Source: Corynebacterium uterequi (GTDB lineage Bacteria > Actinomycetota > Actinomycetes > Mycobacteriales > Mycobacteriaceae). Taken from it: a stretch of 64,000 bases of DNA. The notes under the pieces were generated by a model. That model worked only from the letters and a program-made list of their open reading frames with translations. It did no database searches and had not been told where the DNA came from. The translations under genes and the position numbers were made by a program. Where the stretch lies: contig NZ_CP011546.1 in assembly GCF_001021065.1 (NCBI RefSeq), positions 992,001 to 1,056,000 on the forward strand, written 5' to 3'. Shown in pieces: positions 53,214 to 64,000 of this stretch (positions are counted from its first letter, which is position 1; every line of letters begins with the position of its first letter).

Positions 53214-55316
53214 ATGGCATTCCCGGCTGAACACCCCGTCATCCCGCACTCTGACTTTCGTCCCGTTGGCGAGGTGGAGCGAAGCGCCGACGCCTTCGAG
53301 GTCGTCAGCGAGTTCCAGCCGTCAGGCGATCAACCCAAGGCCATCGCGGAGCTGGCGGAGCGGTTGAGTCGTGGTGAAGAGGATGTTGTGTTGCTCGGCG
53401 CTACCGGTACCGGTAAGTCGGCGACGGCGGCGTGGCTCATCGAGAAGATGCAGCGGCCCACGCTAGTCATGGCGCCGAATAAGACGTTGGCGGCTCAGTT
53501 GGCGAACGAGTTGCGCTCGTTGCTACCGAATAACGCGGTCGAGTACTTCGTGAGCTATTACGACTACTACCAGCCCGAAGCCTACATCGCGCAGACCGAT
53601 ACCTACATTGAAAAGGATTCGTCGATCAACGAGGACGTGGAACGCTTGCGGCATTCGGCGACGTCGGCGTTGCTGTCGCGGCGTGACGTCGTCGTGGTCA
53701 GCTCGGTGTCCTGCATCTATGGCCTCGGCACCCCGCAGTCCTACTTGGATAGGTCGGTGGTGTTGCGCATAGACGAGGAGATCGACCGAGATCGTTTTCT
53801 CAGGCTGCTGGTGGATATTCAGTACGAGCGCAACGACTACGCCTTTAAGCGGGGCACCTTCCGGGTGAAGGGCGACACGGTCGATATCATCCCGGCGTAC
53901 GAGGAGGTGGCGGTGCGCATCGAGTTCTTCGGCGATGACATCGACGCGCTCTACTACATTCACCCACTCACTGGCGAGGTCATCCGGCAGGTGGACGAGC
54001 TGCGTATTTTTCCGGCCACCCACTACGTCGCCAGTGAGGAACGCATGGCTAAGGCCATCGAGGCGATCAAGGAAGAGCTGGCGGAGCGGCTGGAAGATCT
54101 GGAGAATCGCGGTAAGCTGCTGGAGGCGCAGCGCTTGCGGATGCGCACAGAGTACGACATCGAGATGATCGAACAGGTGGGCTTCTGTTCGGGCATTGAG
54201 AATTATTCGCGGCACATGGACGGCCGCGAGGCGGGTTCCGCACCGGCGACCCTCATCGATTACTTCCCGGAGGATTTCCTCACCATCATCGACGAGTCCC
54301 ACGTCACCGTGCCGCAGGTGGGTGGGATGTTCGAAGGGGACATGTCGCGCAAACGCAACCTCGTCGAGCACGGATTCCGGCTGCCGAGTGCGTTGGATAA
54401 CCGCCCGCTGACCTTTGAAGAATTCGAGCAGCGCGTCGGCCAAACCGTGTATATGTCCGCTACGCCTGGCGATTACGAGTTGGCGGCAGCTGGCGGAGAG
54501 TTCGTCGAGCAGGTCATCCGGCCGACCGGGCTCGTCGATCCGAAGGTGGACGTTAGGCCCACGAAGGGCCAGATCGACGACCTCATCGATGAGATTCGCA
54601 CGCGAACGGACAGAAACGAACGTGTCTTGGTGACGACGCTGACCAAGCGGATGGCCGAAGACCTCACCGATTACCTTCTCGAACACGGGGTGCGCGTGCG
54701 CTACCTGCACTCGGATATCGACACGCTCCAGCGCGTCGAACTGCTGCGGCAGCTCAGGCTGGGGGAGTACGACGTCCTGGTCGGCATCAACCTTCTGCGT
54801 GAGGGCCTCGACCTGCCCGAGGTGTCGCTGGTGGCTATCCTCGACGCCGATAAGGAGGGCTTCCTGCGCTCGACGAAGTCGCTCATCCAGACCATCGGCC
54901 GCGCGGCGCGCAACGTATCCGGCGAGGTCATCATGTATGCCGACAAGGTCACCGAATCGATGCAGTACGCCATCGAGGAGACGGAGCGACGACGGGAAAA
55001 GCAACTCGCCTATAACAAGGAGCACGGCATCGACCCGCAGCCGCTGCGCAAGAAGATCGCGGACATCCTCGACCAGGTGTACGACACCACCGACGACGGC
55101 CCCGCCAGTACACGAGCCAAGGGGGACGTCGCCGTCGTAGAGAAGCGGGATACCTCGTCGATGGCGGCCGATGAACTTGAAGGACTCATTGCGGACCTGA
55201 CAGCCCAGATGCGAGCCGCCGCGCAGGAGCTCAAGTTCGAACTTGCCGGCCGGTTGCGCGACGAGATCATCGCGGTGAAGAAAGAGTTACGAGGTGTGAA
55301 AGAGGCAGGTATTTGA
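53214..55316 (+). CDS. uvrB: Excinuclease ABC subunit B
   Basis: UvrB is the damage-verifying helicase-like subunit of nucleotide excision repair. The 700 residues show Walker [18 protein letters not shown], the damage-probing hairpin region [37 protein letters not shown], motif [40 protein letters not shown] and a C-terminal UVR motif ([24 protein letters not shown]) that contacts UvrC. uvrA is 5 kb downstream. Confidence 0.97.
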   Translation: MAFPAEHPVIPHSDFRPVGEVERSADAFEVVSEFQPSGDQPKAIAELAERLSRGEEDVVLLGATGTGKSATAAWLIEKMQRPTLVMAPNKTLAAQLANELRSLLPNNAVEYFVSYYDYYQPEAYIAQTDTYIEKDSSINEDVERLRHSATSALLSRRDVVVVSSVSCIYGLGTPQSYLDRSVVLRIDEEIDRDRFLRLLVDIQYERNDYAFKRGTFRVKGDTVDIIPAYEEVAVRIEFFGDDIDALYYIHPLTGEVIRQVDELRIFPATHYVASEERMAKAIEAIKEELAERLEDLENRGKLLEAQRLRMRTEYDIEMIEQVGFCSGIENYSRHMDGREAGSAPATLIDYFPEDFLTIIDESHVTVPQVGGMFEGDMSRKRNLVEHGFRLPSALDNRPLTFEEFEQRVGQTVYMSATPGDYELAAAGGEFVEQVIRPTGLVDPKVDVRPTKGQIDDLIDEIRTRTDRNERVLVTTLTKRMAEDLTDYLLEHGVRVRYLHSDIDTLQRVELLRQLRLGEYDVLVGINLLREGLDLPEVSLVAILDADKEGFLRSTKSLIQTIGRAARNVSGEVIMYADKVTESMQYAIEETERRREKQLAYNKEHGIDPQPLRKKIADILDQVYDTTDDGPASTRAKGDVAVVEKRDTSSMAADELEGLIADLTAQMRAAAQELKFELAGRLRDEIIAVKKELRGVKEAGI

Positions 55317-55395
55317 GCCACTGTGCTATCAAAGTAGAGGGAACTCGATGGAGTTCCAGGCTTAGTTGAAATCCTGCTTGAAGGGGTCGTTAATC

Positions 55396-55851
55396 GTGTA
55401 CAGCTACAAGACCATCGTCGTCGGTACCGACGGTTCGGATACCTCCCTCGTCGCCGTTCGTCACGCCGCCTCCATGGCACGCGTCTACGACGCCGCGTTG
55501 GTGCTCGTCTGCGCCTACCACGGCACCACCCACACGCTTCTCAACTCCCCGAACCGGGATATCTCTGCTCTTCCGGTCGTCAGCGAGTCCCGTGCCGAGG
55601 AGTACCTCACCGACGCGAAGGTCATCGCCGAAGAAGAAGGCGTGACCAACATCAAGCTTGAGGCTCGCGCCGCCACCGCTGTCAACGCCCTCATGCACGC
55701 GGTCGACGATAACGACGCTGACGCGCTCGTCATCGGCAACAAGGGGATGAACACCATCACCGGTCGGGTCTTTGGCAACATTCCCACCGAGATCGCCCGC
55801 CGCGCCAAGGTTGACGTGGTTCTCGTTAACACTCAGGAGACCCGCGCCTAA
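55396..55851 (+). CDS. Universal stress protein (UspA family), first copy
   Basis: This 151-residue single-domain Usp protein has the N-terminal TIVVGTDGSDTSLVAVRHAASMA and the C-terminal nucleotide loop VIGNKGMNTITGRVFGNIPTEI. The usual G-2x-G-9x-G-S/T pattern ends in Asn here, so ATP binding may be altered. GTG at 55396 has GAAGGGG about 10 nt upstream. It is followed by a second, more canonical Usp gene with its own promoter. Confidence 0.92.
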   Translation: MYSYKTIVVGTDGSDTSLVAVRHAASMARVYDAALVLVCAYHGTTHTLLNSPNRDISALPVVSESRAEEYLTDAKVIAEEEGVTNIKLEARAATAVNALMHAVDDNDADALVIGNKGMNTITGRVFGNIPTEIARRAKVDVVLVNTQETRA

Positions 55852-55860
55852 CGCCGGAAT

Positions 55861-55869
55861 TGCTATACT
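55861..55869 (+). promoter_or_regulatory. Extended -10 promoter of the second usp gene
   Basis: TGCTATACT contains a perfect TG-N-TATACT extended -10, 10 nt after the first usp stop. The predicted start lies near 55876. Confidence 0.65.
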
Positions 55870-55911
55870 CGGGCGAACTATCAATCGGCCGGAGAAATCG
55901 TAGGGGCAGTG

Positions 55912-56355
55912 ATGAGTGATCAGTACAGCACGGTCGTGGTGGGCAGCGACGGCTCTAAGTCCTCGATGCTTGCCGTCGAGCGGGCCGCCCAGATCGCCTC
56001 GGCCTTTTCTGCCCGGCTGGTCATCGGCTGCGCCTACTACGAAACCGAGGCGGAGGCCGACGCGGTCCCGCGGCGGGACTCGGTGCTCATCGTGGGGGCG
56101 GACGTCGCCCAGGCGAACCTCGACCGCTCAGCTGAGTACGCCCGGACTGTCGGAACCTGTGAAGTGTCCACGGCCTTGCGCCAGGGCACGCCGGTTCAGG
56201 CGCTGATGGCCATCGTCAAGGACGTTGGCGCGGATCTTCTCGTCGTCGGTAATCGCGGTATCAACTCGCTGACGGGTCGTCTGCTTGGTTCCGTGCCGGC
56301 GGACGTCGCCCGGCAGTCCGATTGCGACGTCATGATCGTTCACACCGTGAACTAG
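55912..56355 (+). CDS. Universal stress protein (UspA family), second copy
   Basis: This 147-residue Usp protein has TVVVGSDGSKSSMLAVERAAQIA at the start and VVGNRGINSLTGRLLGSVPADV at the end, a complete ATP-loop pattern. It is about as long as the upstream copy and clearly related. The ATG at 55912 follows a GTG at 55909; either could be used with TAGGGG upstream. Its stop lies 10 nt from the convergent helD gene. Confidence 0.92.
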   Translation: MSDQYSTVVVGSDGSKSSMLAVERAAQIASAFSARLVIGCAYYETEAEADAVPRRDSVLIVGADVAQANLDRSAEYARTVGTCEVSTALRQGTPVQALMAIVKDVGADLLVVGNRGINSLTGRLLGSVPADVARQSDCDVMIVHTVN

Positions 56356-56364
56356 CGACGGTCG

Positions 56365-58575
56365 CTATGGCTGAGGCCAGTCGCCGATGACGGTGAGCGT
56401 CCGCGTGGCTCGCGTGACTGCCACGTAGAGGTCCTGCCATCCCTGGGGAGACGCCTCGACGATGTCCGCCGGTTCCTCGACGATGACGTGGTCAAATTCC
56501 AGCCCCTTGATGTCGCCGACGGTGGCGGCGTCGATCACCCGACAGCTGCCCGCCCCGAGGTCCGTCGGAACAGGACTGCCGGTGGGCAGCCATGTGACGT
56601 CCTCTCCGGTGGATCGGATCGCGAGGGCAGGGGTAGCCGAGGGGTCGATGATGGTCAAGAGTTCGTTGGCCACCTCCATGATCTCGGCGGGGGTGCGGTA
56701 GTTCACCGTGAGTTCGTGACGGCGGAAGCGCCCACCGACGAAGGGCTCGAGGGCAACCTCCCAGGAGTCCGTGCCCGCCGGGGCTCCGGTCTGCGCGGTG
56801 TCGCCCACCACGGTCATCCAGCGTCCGGGGCAACGGCGGAAGATCATCCGCCACTCCATCGGGGTGAGCTCTTGGGCTTCGTCGACGATCACATGGCCGT
56901 AGGCCCATTCGTGGTCGGCGGCGGCCCGTTCGGCGGTGGATCGATGATCCCGCACCTCCTGCCGCTGGGCTAGGTGCTGGGCGTCGATGACGTCCGCGGC
57001 GGAGAGGATCTCGGCCTCGAATTGATCGTCGTCGTTGTCGGTGGAGTCCGAGGAGCTGAGGATGTCGATGGCGTTTTCCGCGTCTGCGAGCTCCTGGCTC
57101 CACGAGTCGTCTTCCGGGCTGGCCTCGTCCTCGTGGAGCTCTGCCGGCGATGCGCCGATGAGGACGAATAACTCGTCCAGTAGGGCTGCGTCGGACGCCG
57201 CCCAGCCAAGGCCGGGCTCGCGGTAGAGGGCGTGGCGGGTGGCGTCGTCGTAGTCTGCGGCTACGTCGTCGATGAATTCCGCTGAGGATAACAGTTCCTC
57301 GAGGACCTGTGCCGGGGTGAGGAAGGGCCACAGCGCATCGATGAGAGCCTCGACGCTCGGCTCTTCGGCGAGATCGTCGTGAAGCTGGTCGATATCCGCG
57401 TCGCTGAGCAGGTTCCGGCCTCCGAGCGGATCGGCTCCGATCCGCTCACCGAGCTCTCGGGCCAGCGCCTCGGTGAGATGCTCCGCGAACAGCCCTCGGG
57501 CGTCGTTGTGAGCTTTGCGCGAACGCCGAGCTCGGGTCCGGGCGGCCTTAATCATGTCAGGTGTGGCGTCGAGTTCGATGGATCCGCTGCGCACCCGCAT
57601 GGAATTCTCGGGGACACGCTGATAGCGCCTAACCGCTTCGCGCAGGATAGTGACCATCTCTGCCGACCCCTTAACTTCCCGAGCCAGCAGAGACTCGTCG
57701 CGGCTGGGACGAACACCGGGGTAAAGCTCGCCCACCGTGGACAGGACCACGCCGGTCTCGCCCAGCTCCGGCAGCACCCGTGAAATGTAGTCCAAGAAAG
57801 TGCTATTCGGGCCGACGATGAGCACGCCGGTCTTGGCGAGTTGATCGCGGTACGTGTAGAGCAGATAGGCCACCCGGTGCAGAGCGACGGCGGTCTTGCC
57901 GGTACCCGGCCCGCCCTGCACCACCATGACGCCGCGGTGAGGGTCGCGGATGATTTCATCCTGCTCTCGCTGGATGGTCTCGACGATGGACTGCATCCGG
58001 CCCGTGCGAGGCTGCGACAACGCGTGGTGGAGGGCACTTTCGCTGCCGACTCCGGCGCGTTCGCTGGCGTCGACGTCAGCAGAGAGGGCCTCATCGTCGA
58101 TGCGGGTCACGGTGCGCCCGGAGGTACGGATGTGACGGCGCAGCCGCACGCCCTCTGGCTGCGCCGTGGTCGCGAGGTAGAACGGCCGGGCCATGGGAGC
58201 CCGCCAATCGATGAGTAAGGAGCGGTAGTTGTCCGCGCGGTCGTCGAGCCCCATGCGGCCGATGTAGCGACGATCTACCCCCGGTTGACCCGGTACGGGG
58301 TTTTCCACGATGTGCGAGGCCACGTCGATCCGGCCGAAGACGAGACCGAGTTGGGCCACGGCCAGGCGGTCGAGCTTGGTGTTGAGACCGTGGTACTCGG
58401 TCTCGCGGCGGATGAGGGCCTCGACGTTGTCCGGGTTGCCCGGCTCATCAACCTCCAGCTGCACCTGCCGTAGACGTTCGTTGGCCCGGGCCACTTCTTC
58501 GTCGAGGCGGGCGAATAGACCATCGACGTAGGCCTGTTCCGCTGCGATGGCTGACTCGTCATCTTTTCGCGTCAT
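56365..58575 (-). CDS. helD: HelD-type ATPase/RNA polymerase-associated helicase-like protein
   Basis: This 736-residue protein has the HelD layout: an N-terminal coiled coil (EQAYVDGLFARLDEEVARANERLRQVQLEV) that inserts into RNA polymerase, Walker A VVQGGPGTGKTAVALHRVAYLLY, a long acidic insert near residues 450-520, Walker B VIVDEAQELTPMEW and the closing VTRATRTLTVIG. Mycobacterial class II HelD has the same length and removes stalled RNA polymerase from DNA; relatives (HelR) give rifamycin tolerance. That role is inferred from family. Confidence 0.9.
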   Translation of the reverse strand: MTRKDDESAIAAEQAYVDGLFARLDEEVARANERLRQVQLEVDEPGNPDNVEALIRRETEYHGLNTKLDRLAVAQLGLVFGRIDVASHIVENPVPGQPGVDRRYIGRMGLDDRADNYRSLLIDWRAPMARPFYLATTAQPEGVRLRRHIRTSGRTVTRIDDEALSADVDASERAGVGSESALHHALSQPRTGRMQSIVETIQREQDEIIRDPHRGVMVVQGGPGTGKTAVALHRVAYLLYTYRDQLAKTGVLIVGPNSTFLDYISRVLPELGETGVVLSTVGELYPGVRPSRDESLLAREVKGSAEMVTILREAVRRYQRVPENSMRVRSGSIELDATPDMIKAARTRARRSRKAHNDARGLFAEHLTEALARELGERIGADPLGGRNLLSDADIDQLHDDLAEEPSVEALIDALWPFLTPAQVLEELLSSAEFIDDVAADYDDATRHALYREPGLGWAASDAALLDELFVLIGASPAELHEDEASPEDDSWSQELADAENAIDILSSSDSTDNDDDQFEAEILSAADVIDAQHLAQRQEVRDHRSTAERAAADHEWAYGHVIVDEAQELTPMEWRMIFRRCPGRWMTVVGDTAQTGAPAGTDSWEVALEPFVGGRFRRHELTVNYRTPAEIMEVANELLTIIDPSATPALAIRSTGEDVTWLPTGSPVPTDLGAGSCRVIDAATVGDIKGLEFDHVIVEEPADIVEASPQGWQDLYVAVTRATRTLTVIGDWPQP

Positions 58576-58660
58576 GGTGCTCGGGACACCCTCCTTAGGC
58601 GGTAAACGAATCCTCTAGTGTAGCAATTCCCGCTTGCCGATTCCCGCCGCGCTTGCGAAA

Positions 58661-58705
58661 GCCACCGCCCGGCGCCATCCGTAGTGGGAGGCGCCGGGCG
58701 GTGGC
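58661..58705 (-). terminator. Strong hairpin after the DoxX-like gene
   Basis: GCCACCGCCCGGCGCC (58661-58676) pairs perfectly with GGCGCCGGGCGGTGGC (58690-58705). It follows the stop of the gene at 58725 on the minus strand and precedes helD, so it should separate the two. Confidence 0.85.
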
Positions 58706-58724
58706 GGAGGAAGGACTTCTGTTC

Positions 58725-59702
58725 CTACTTGATGTTCGCAGCTGCCTTGTCGACCAGCTTGGCCGCGCGGTCTTGCAGCTTCGAGGCCTGCTTCTGCGCG
58801 CGCTTTCCGGCGCGACCGGACTTCTTCTCAGCGTCGGCAGCGGCGGCACGAGCCCGCTTCTGAGCCTTCTCGGCAGCCTTCGCAGCACGAGTCCGGGCGA
58901 CCTTAGCCTCGGACTTTGCCTGCTCGACGAAGCCTTCGCCCTGCTTGAGGAGGGTCTCTCCCTGCTTGCGGGCCTGTTCGGCCCACTGCGGGGCGTTATC
59001 GGCGGCCTTCTGTGCGGCGTCCTTGCCCTGCTCAACCAGGGCGCCGGCGGTCACGGCGGCGGTCGCAGCTACCGCCTGGGCCTTGTCCTTCCAGTCATCC
59101 TTGTTCTCGTCCACGTACTCGGCGACCTGGGCGGAAGCCTTCTTCGCGGCTTCCTGGGTCTGCTCGGCCTTCTCCGACAGCCACTCAGAGGCCTGGGACA
59201 TCGCGGTTTCGGTTTGGCTCTGCGTGGGCAGCGCCGCCTGGACGGCCTGCGAGGCGTCCTTGGCCGCGCGGCCGGCACGCCATCGCAGACCCGGCTTGCC
59301 GGCGGTGTCCATGGTGGTGATGCCCAGCCCGCCGAGCAGCGCGATGTCGGTGAGGAAGCCCTGGCGGCGGGCGGTGCGCTCCTCGGAGTCTTCGGCGTCC
59401 CAGAAGGCGTGGCGGCCAACGATCGTGGGGATAGCGGTGAGAACCAGCAGGCCGGCGCTCAAGCGAGGAGCCTTGCCGAGGGCGAGCAGGGAACCGGCGC
59501 CAACCTTGGTGCCACCAACAACCCGGGCAGCCAACGCCGGGGAGGCGGGAATATACGAGGCGTAGGCGGCCGGAATGACCTTGCGGGCGGCCTTGATCGC
59601 GGACTCGGCGGAGTCCTTGTGAGCGTCGGTGTTGATGAGGGTATCGACGCCGTCGGCAATGTATACGGAGGCGAGCATCGGCCGGGCAATCGTGCGGATC
59701 AT
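58725..59702 (-). CDS. DoxX-family membrane protein with Ala/Lys-rich coiled-coil tail
   Basis: Of 325 residues, the first about 125 form a DoxX domain (RPMLASVYIADGVDTLINT, LAARVVGGTKVGAGSLLALGKAPRLSAGLLVLTAIPTIVGRHAFW, LTDIALLGGLGI). The remaining 200 are Ala/Lys/Glu/Gln-rich heptads, ending in KASKLQDRAAKLVDKAAANIK. The tail looks like a histone-H1- or apolipoprotein-like helical rod and is very basic at the end, so it may bind nucleic acid or acidic wall polymers. AAGGAG lies upstream of the ATG at 59702. The fusion is known in corynebacteria but has no function I can name. Confidence 0.85.
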   Translation of the reverse strand: MIRTIARPMLASVYIADGVDTLINTDAHKDSAESAIKAARKVIPAAYASYIPASPALAARVVGGTKVGAGSLLALGKAPRLSAGLLVLTAIPTIVGRHAFWDAEDSEERTARRQGFLTDIALLGGLGITTMDTAGKPGLRWRAGRAAKDASQAVQAALPTQSQTETAMSQASEWLSEKAEQTQEAAKKASAQVAEYVDENKDDWKDKAQAVAATAAVTAGALVEQGKDAAQKAADNAPQWAEQARKQGETLLKQGEGFVEQAKSEAKVARTRAAKAAEKAQKRARAAAADAEKKSGRAGKRAQKQASKLQDRAAKLVDKAAANIK

Positions 59703-59772
59703 AAGTGTTACAGTCTCCTTAAATTCTTTAACGCGCAACTACAACCACTGTAGCGCGGGGTGGTGGGACCGG

Positions 59773-60381
59773 CTACCAGCGGCGCTGGAGCCACTCGTCG
59801 AGGTGCGGGCGCTGCGCTCCCAACGTCGTGGATTCGCCATGGCCGGGGTGGACCACGGACTCGTCACGATAGACGTCGAAGAGCCGCTCCGTGACGTCGG
59901 TAAACAACCGGACGAAGTCGCCCTCACTCGCCGTCTTCCCCAGGCCGCCGGGGAAAAGGCTATCGCCGACGAACAGATGCGGGATCCCGCCCATCCGAAC
60001 GGCGAGGCCTGCGCCGCCGGGCGTATGACCGCGGAGCACGAACGCAGGCAATTCGTGGCCGGCAAACTCCACGATGTCACCTTGATCGAGCTGGACATCC
60101 ACGGGTGCCGGCAGTGCCGGAGTATCGAGGAAGGAAGCGATGTGGATAGCGCCGGTGCGGTCAAGCACCTCGGGCAGGGCCCGGACATGGTCCGAATGGC
60201 GGTGGGTGGTCAACACCATCGTGATGGTTACCCCCGTGCGTTCTGCGAGGGCGAGGATGGCGTCGGCGTCGTCGGCAGCGTCAATGAGCAGGCCCTCGTG
60301 CTGGTCGTGAAGCAGGTAGACGTTATTATCCATCTCCGAGACGGAGATCTGAGCGAGTTGCAATTCCTCGTGCGCAGTCAT
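59773..60381 (-). CDS. Metallo-beta-lactamase-fold hydrolase (glyoxalase II-like)
   Basis: This 202-residue protein has the metal motif THRHSDH (residues about 59-65), HTPGG, the bridging Asp in LFVGDSLFPGG and the final VVHPGHGEST, so both zinc sites are complete. Size and motifs fit the hydroxyacylglutathione hydrolase-like group, but corynebacteria use mycothiol, so a thioester of mycothiol may be the substrate (inference). It is divergent from uvrA. Confidence 0.9.
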   Translation of the reverse strand: MTAHEELQLAQISVSEMDNNVYLLHDQHEGLLIDAADDADAILALAERTGVTITMVLTTHRHSDHVRALPEVLDRTGAIHIASFLDTPALPAPVDVQLDQGDIVEFAGHELPAFVLRGHTPGGAGLAVRMGGIPHLFVGDSLFPGGLGKTASEGDFVRLFTDVTERLFDVYRDESVVHPGHGESTTLGAQRPHLDEWLQRRW

Positions 60382-60428
60382 GGTCCCTCATTGTAACTAC
60401 GCCGGCTCTCCGTGGCGCGACCCCGTTT

Positions 60429-60444
60429 TCGATGGTATGTTCGG
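60429..60444. promoter_or_regulatory. Weak LexA-box-like site upstream of uvrA
   Basis: TCGATGGTATGTTCGG matches the actinobacterial SOS box TCGAAC-N4-GTTCGA at 9 of 12 positions, 38 nt before the uvrA start. This is suggestive only. Confidence 0.3.
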
Positions 60445-60481
60445 CTTTCGGATCTGGGACGGATGATGAAAGGCGGCTGAC

Positions 60482-63334
<2,853 letters not shown>

Positions 63335-63338
63335 GACG

Positions 63339-64000
63339 ATGCCCCACCTGCTGCGAAGGCTGAGCGTTGCCATCTCGATGGTGAGTGCGCTGGCGGCCGG
63401 ATGCGCGGCGCATTCCGATCCGGGCCGCACGGCCACCAACGTCGCTGCGCCGTCGAGCTCGACGCCGCGACCGGCCGTCGACGACGCGTTGGTTCAGCTG
63501 GTCGCCCGGGTGGAAGGCGACCTCGGAGGCCAGGTGGGCGTAGCTATCGCCGACGGTCAACATGTCGCTCACGCTGGGCTCAGTGGGGACAGCCCCGTGT
63601 GGTCGACGATCAAGGTTCCCATCGCCATCGCGGCCCTTGAGAAGGCTCGGGAATCCGGGCAACAAACCGGCTGGTTGGAGGCGCTCGCCCGGCAGGCGAT
63701 CACCATTTCCGACAACGATGCGGCGACTGCCCTATGGCAGTCTCTGGGGACGACGGCGGAGTCGGCGACCGCCGTCGAGACGCTGGTCGGGGAGCTGGGA
63801 GGCGACATCAACGTCACCGACGCATTAGCAGGTAGGCCCGGTGCGCCCTTCGGCCGGGCGCGGTGGCCGCTGACCGATCAGGCACAGTTCGCCGCTCAGC
63901 TGCCGTGCTCAGCGCCGGCTAGGCGGGTATATGAACTTATGGGAGACATCGATCCGAGTCAGCGCGACGGGTTCGGTCACGTTCGCGGCGCCCACTTCAA
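63339..64000 (+). CDS. Serine hydrolase lipoprotein, beta-lactamase/PBP-like (partial, cut by window end)
   Basis: The ATG lies 4 nt after the uvrA stop. The first 220 residues show a lipoprotein signal (RRLSVAISMVSALAAGC, lipobox LAAGC), then a fold with the class A beta-lactamase order: SxxK in WSTIKVPIAIAALEKA and the SDN motif in TISDNDAATALWQSL. The KTG region would be beyond the end of the window. Homologues next to uvrA in corynebacteria are annotated as secreted hydrolases; beta-lactam hydrolysis is not shown. Confidence 0.8.
   Translation, partial: MPHLLRRLSVAISMVSALAAGCAAHSDPGRTATNVAAPSSSTPRPAVDDALVQLVARVEGDLGGQVGVAIADGQHVAHAGLSGDSPVWSTIKVPIAIAALEKARESGQQTGWLEALARQAITISDNDAATALWQSLGTTAESATAVETLVGELGGDINVTDALAGRPGAPFGRARWPLTDQAQFAAQLPCSAPARRVYELMGDIDPSQRDGFGHVRGAHF

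Noticed and set aside
53523..55025. 500-codon frame antisense to uvrB
   Set aside because: It is a shadow frame rich in His/Arg/Val/Leu with no domain, opposite a highly conserved gene.

Overview
This 64 kb window is high-GC chromosomal DNA that I read as a Corynebacterium species. The gene order (ilvN-ilvC, serA, leuB, gltX, ltbR/leuCD, gpsA-ddl-thiL, recG-rsmD-coaD, polA, rpsA-coaE, uvrB, uvrA) follows the arrangement I know from Corynebacterium glutamicum. Many proteins match C. glutamicum family lengths (IlvC 338 aa, GltX 493, GpsA 332, Ddl 360). Several genes have a TA-rich -10 box only a few bases before the start codon, which fits the leaderless mRNAs common in this group. The species cannot be named from the sequence alone.

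Left part (1-20 kb): branched-chain amino acid and serine synthesis genes (ilvN end, ilvC, serA, leuB) alternate with a DUF262 protein, two related secreted lipoproteins, a CstA pyruvate/peptide-type transporter with its small YbdD partner, a fumarylacetoacetase-fold protein whose catalytic residues are replaced, isochorismate synthase and gltX. Convergent to gltX is a four-gene unit (ABC ATPase, ABC permease, histidine kinase, response regulator). Then come tRNA-Gln, tRNA-Glu, a homocysteine methyltransferase facing an amino-acid permease (mmuM/mmuP-like), and a second identical tRNA-Glu.

Middle (21-40 kb): the IclR-type regulator ltbR is divergent from leuCD, with a perfect palindrome between them. 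MutT1, gpsA, ddl, a tandem-DUF3515 membrane protein, thiL, ung, a DhaL/FakA-like gene, recG, a 72-residue biotinyl-domain protein, rsmD and coaD follow. A complete ISL3-family insertion sequence (35527-37004) with 8-bp target duplications splits a MauE/DoxX-like membrane gene whose reading frame can be rebuilt exactly. An amino-acid ABC importer operon follows.

Accessory island (40-45 kb): two paralogous secreted repeat proteins (371 and 737 aa, both on the minus strand) share N- and C-terminal modules and 34-residue repeats. Each has a homopolymeric poly-C tract (12 and 11 nt) at the same distance (about 120 nt) upstream of its start codon inside a conserved leader. This looks like a phase-variable surface-protein pair. 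A truncated, frameshifted ISCg1/IS31831-like transposase lies between them.

Right part (45-64 kb): an unusual class-I-shaped tRNA with a CAA anticodon, polA, a DUF2786 gene preceded by two opposed DnaA-box-like sites, a methyltransferase, rpsA and coaE. An AbiEi-type/nuclease-like protein follows, bracketed by two 70-bp palindromic elements. Then come uvrB, two universal stress proteins, a HelD-type RNA polymerase-associated ATPase, a DoxX/alanine-rich protein, a metallo-beta-lactamase-fold hydrolase, uvrA and the start of a beta-lactamase-like lipoprotein cut by the window end.

The strongest candidates for undescribed biology are the poly-C-controlled repeat-protein pair, the palindrome-flanked nuclease gene, the active-site-less FAH protein, and the paired lipoproteins around cstA-leuB.
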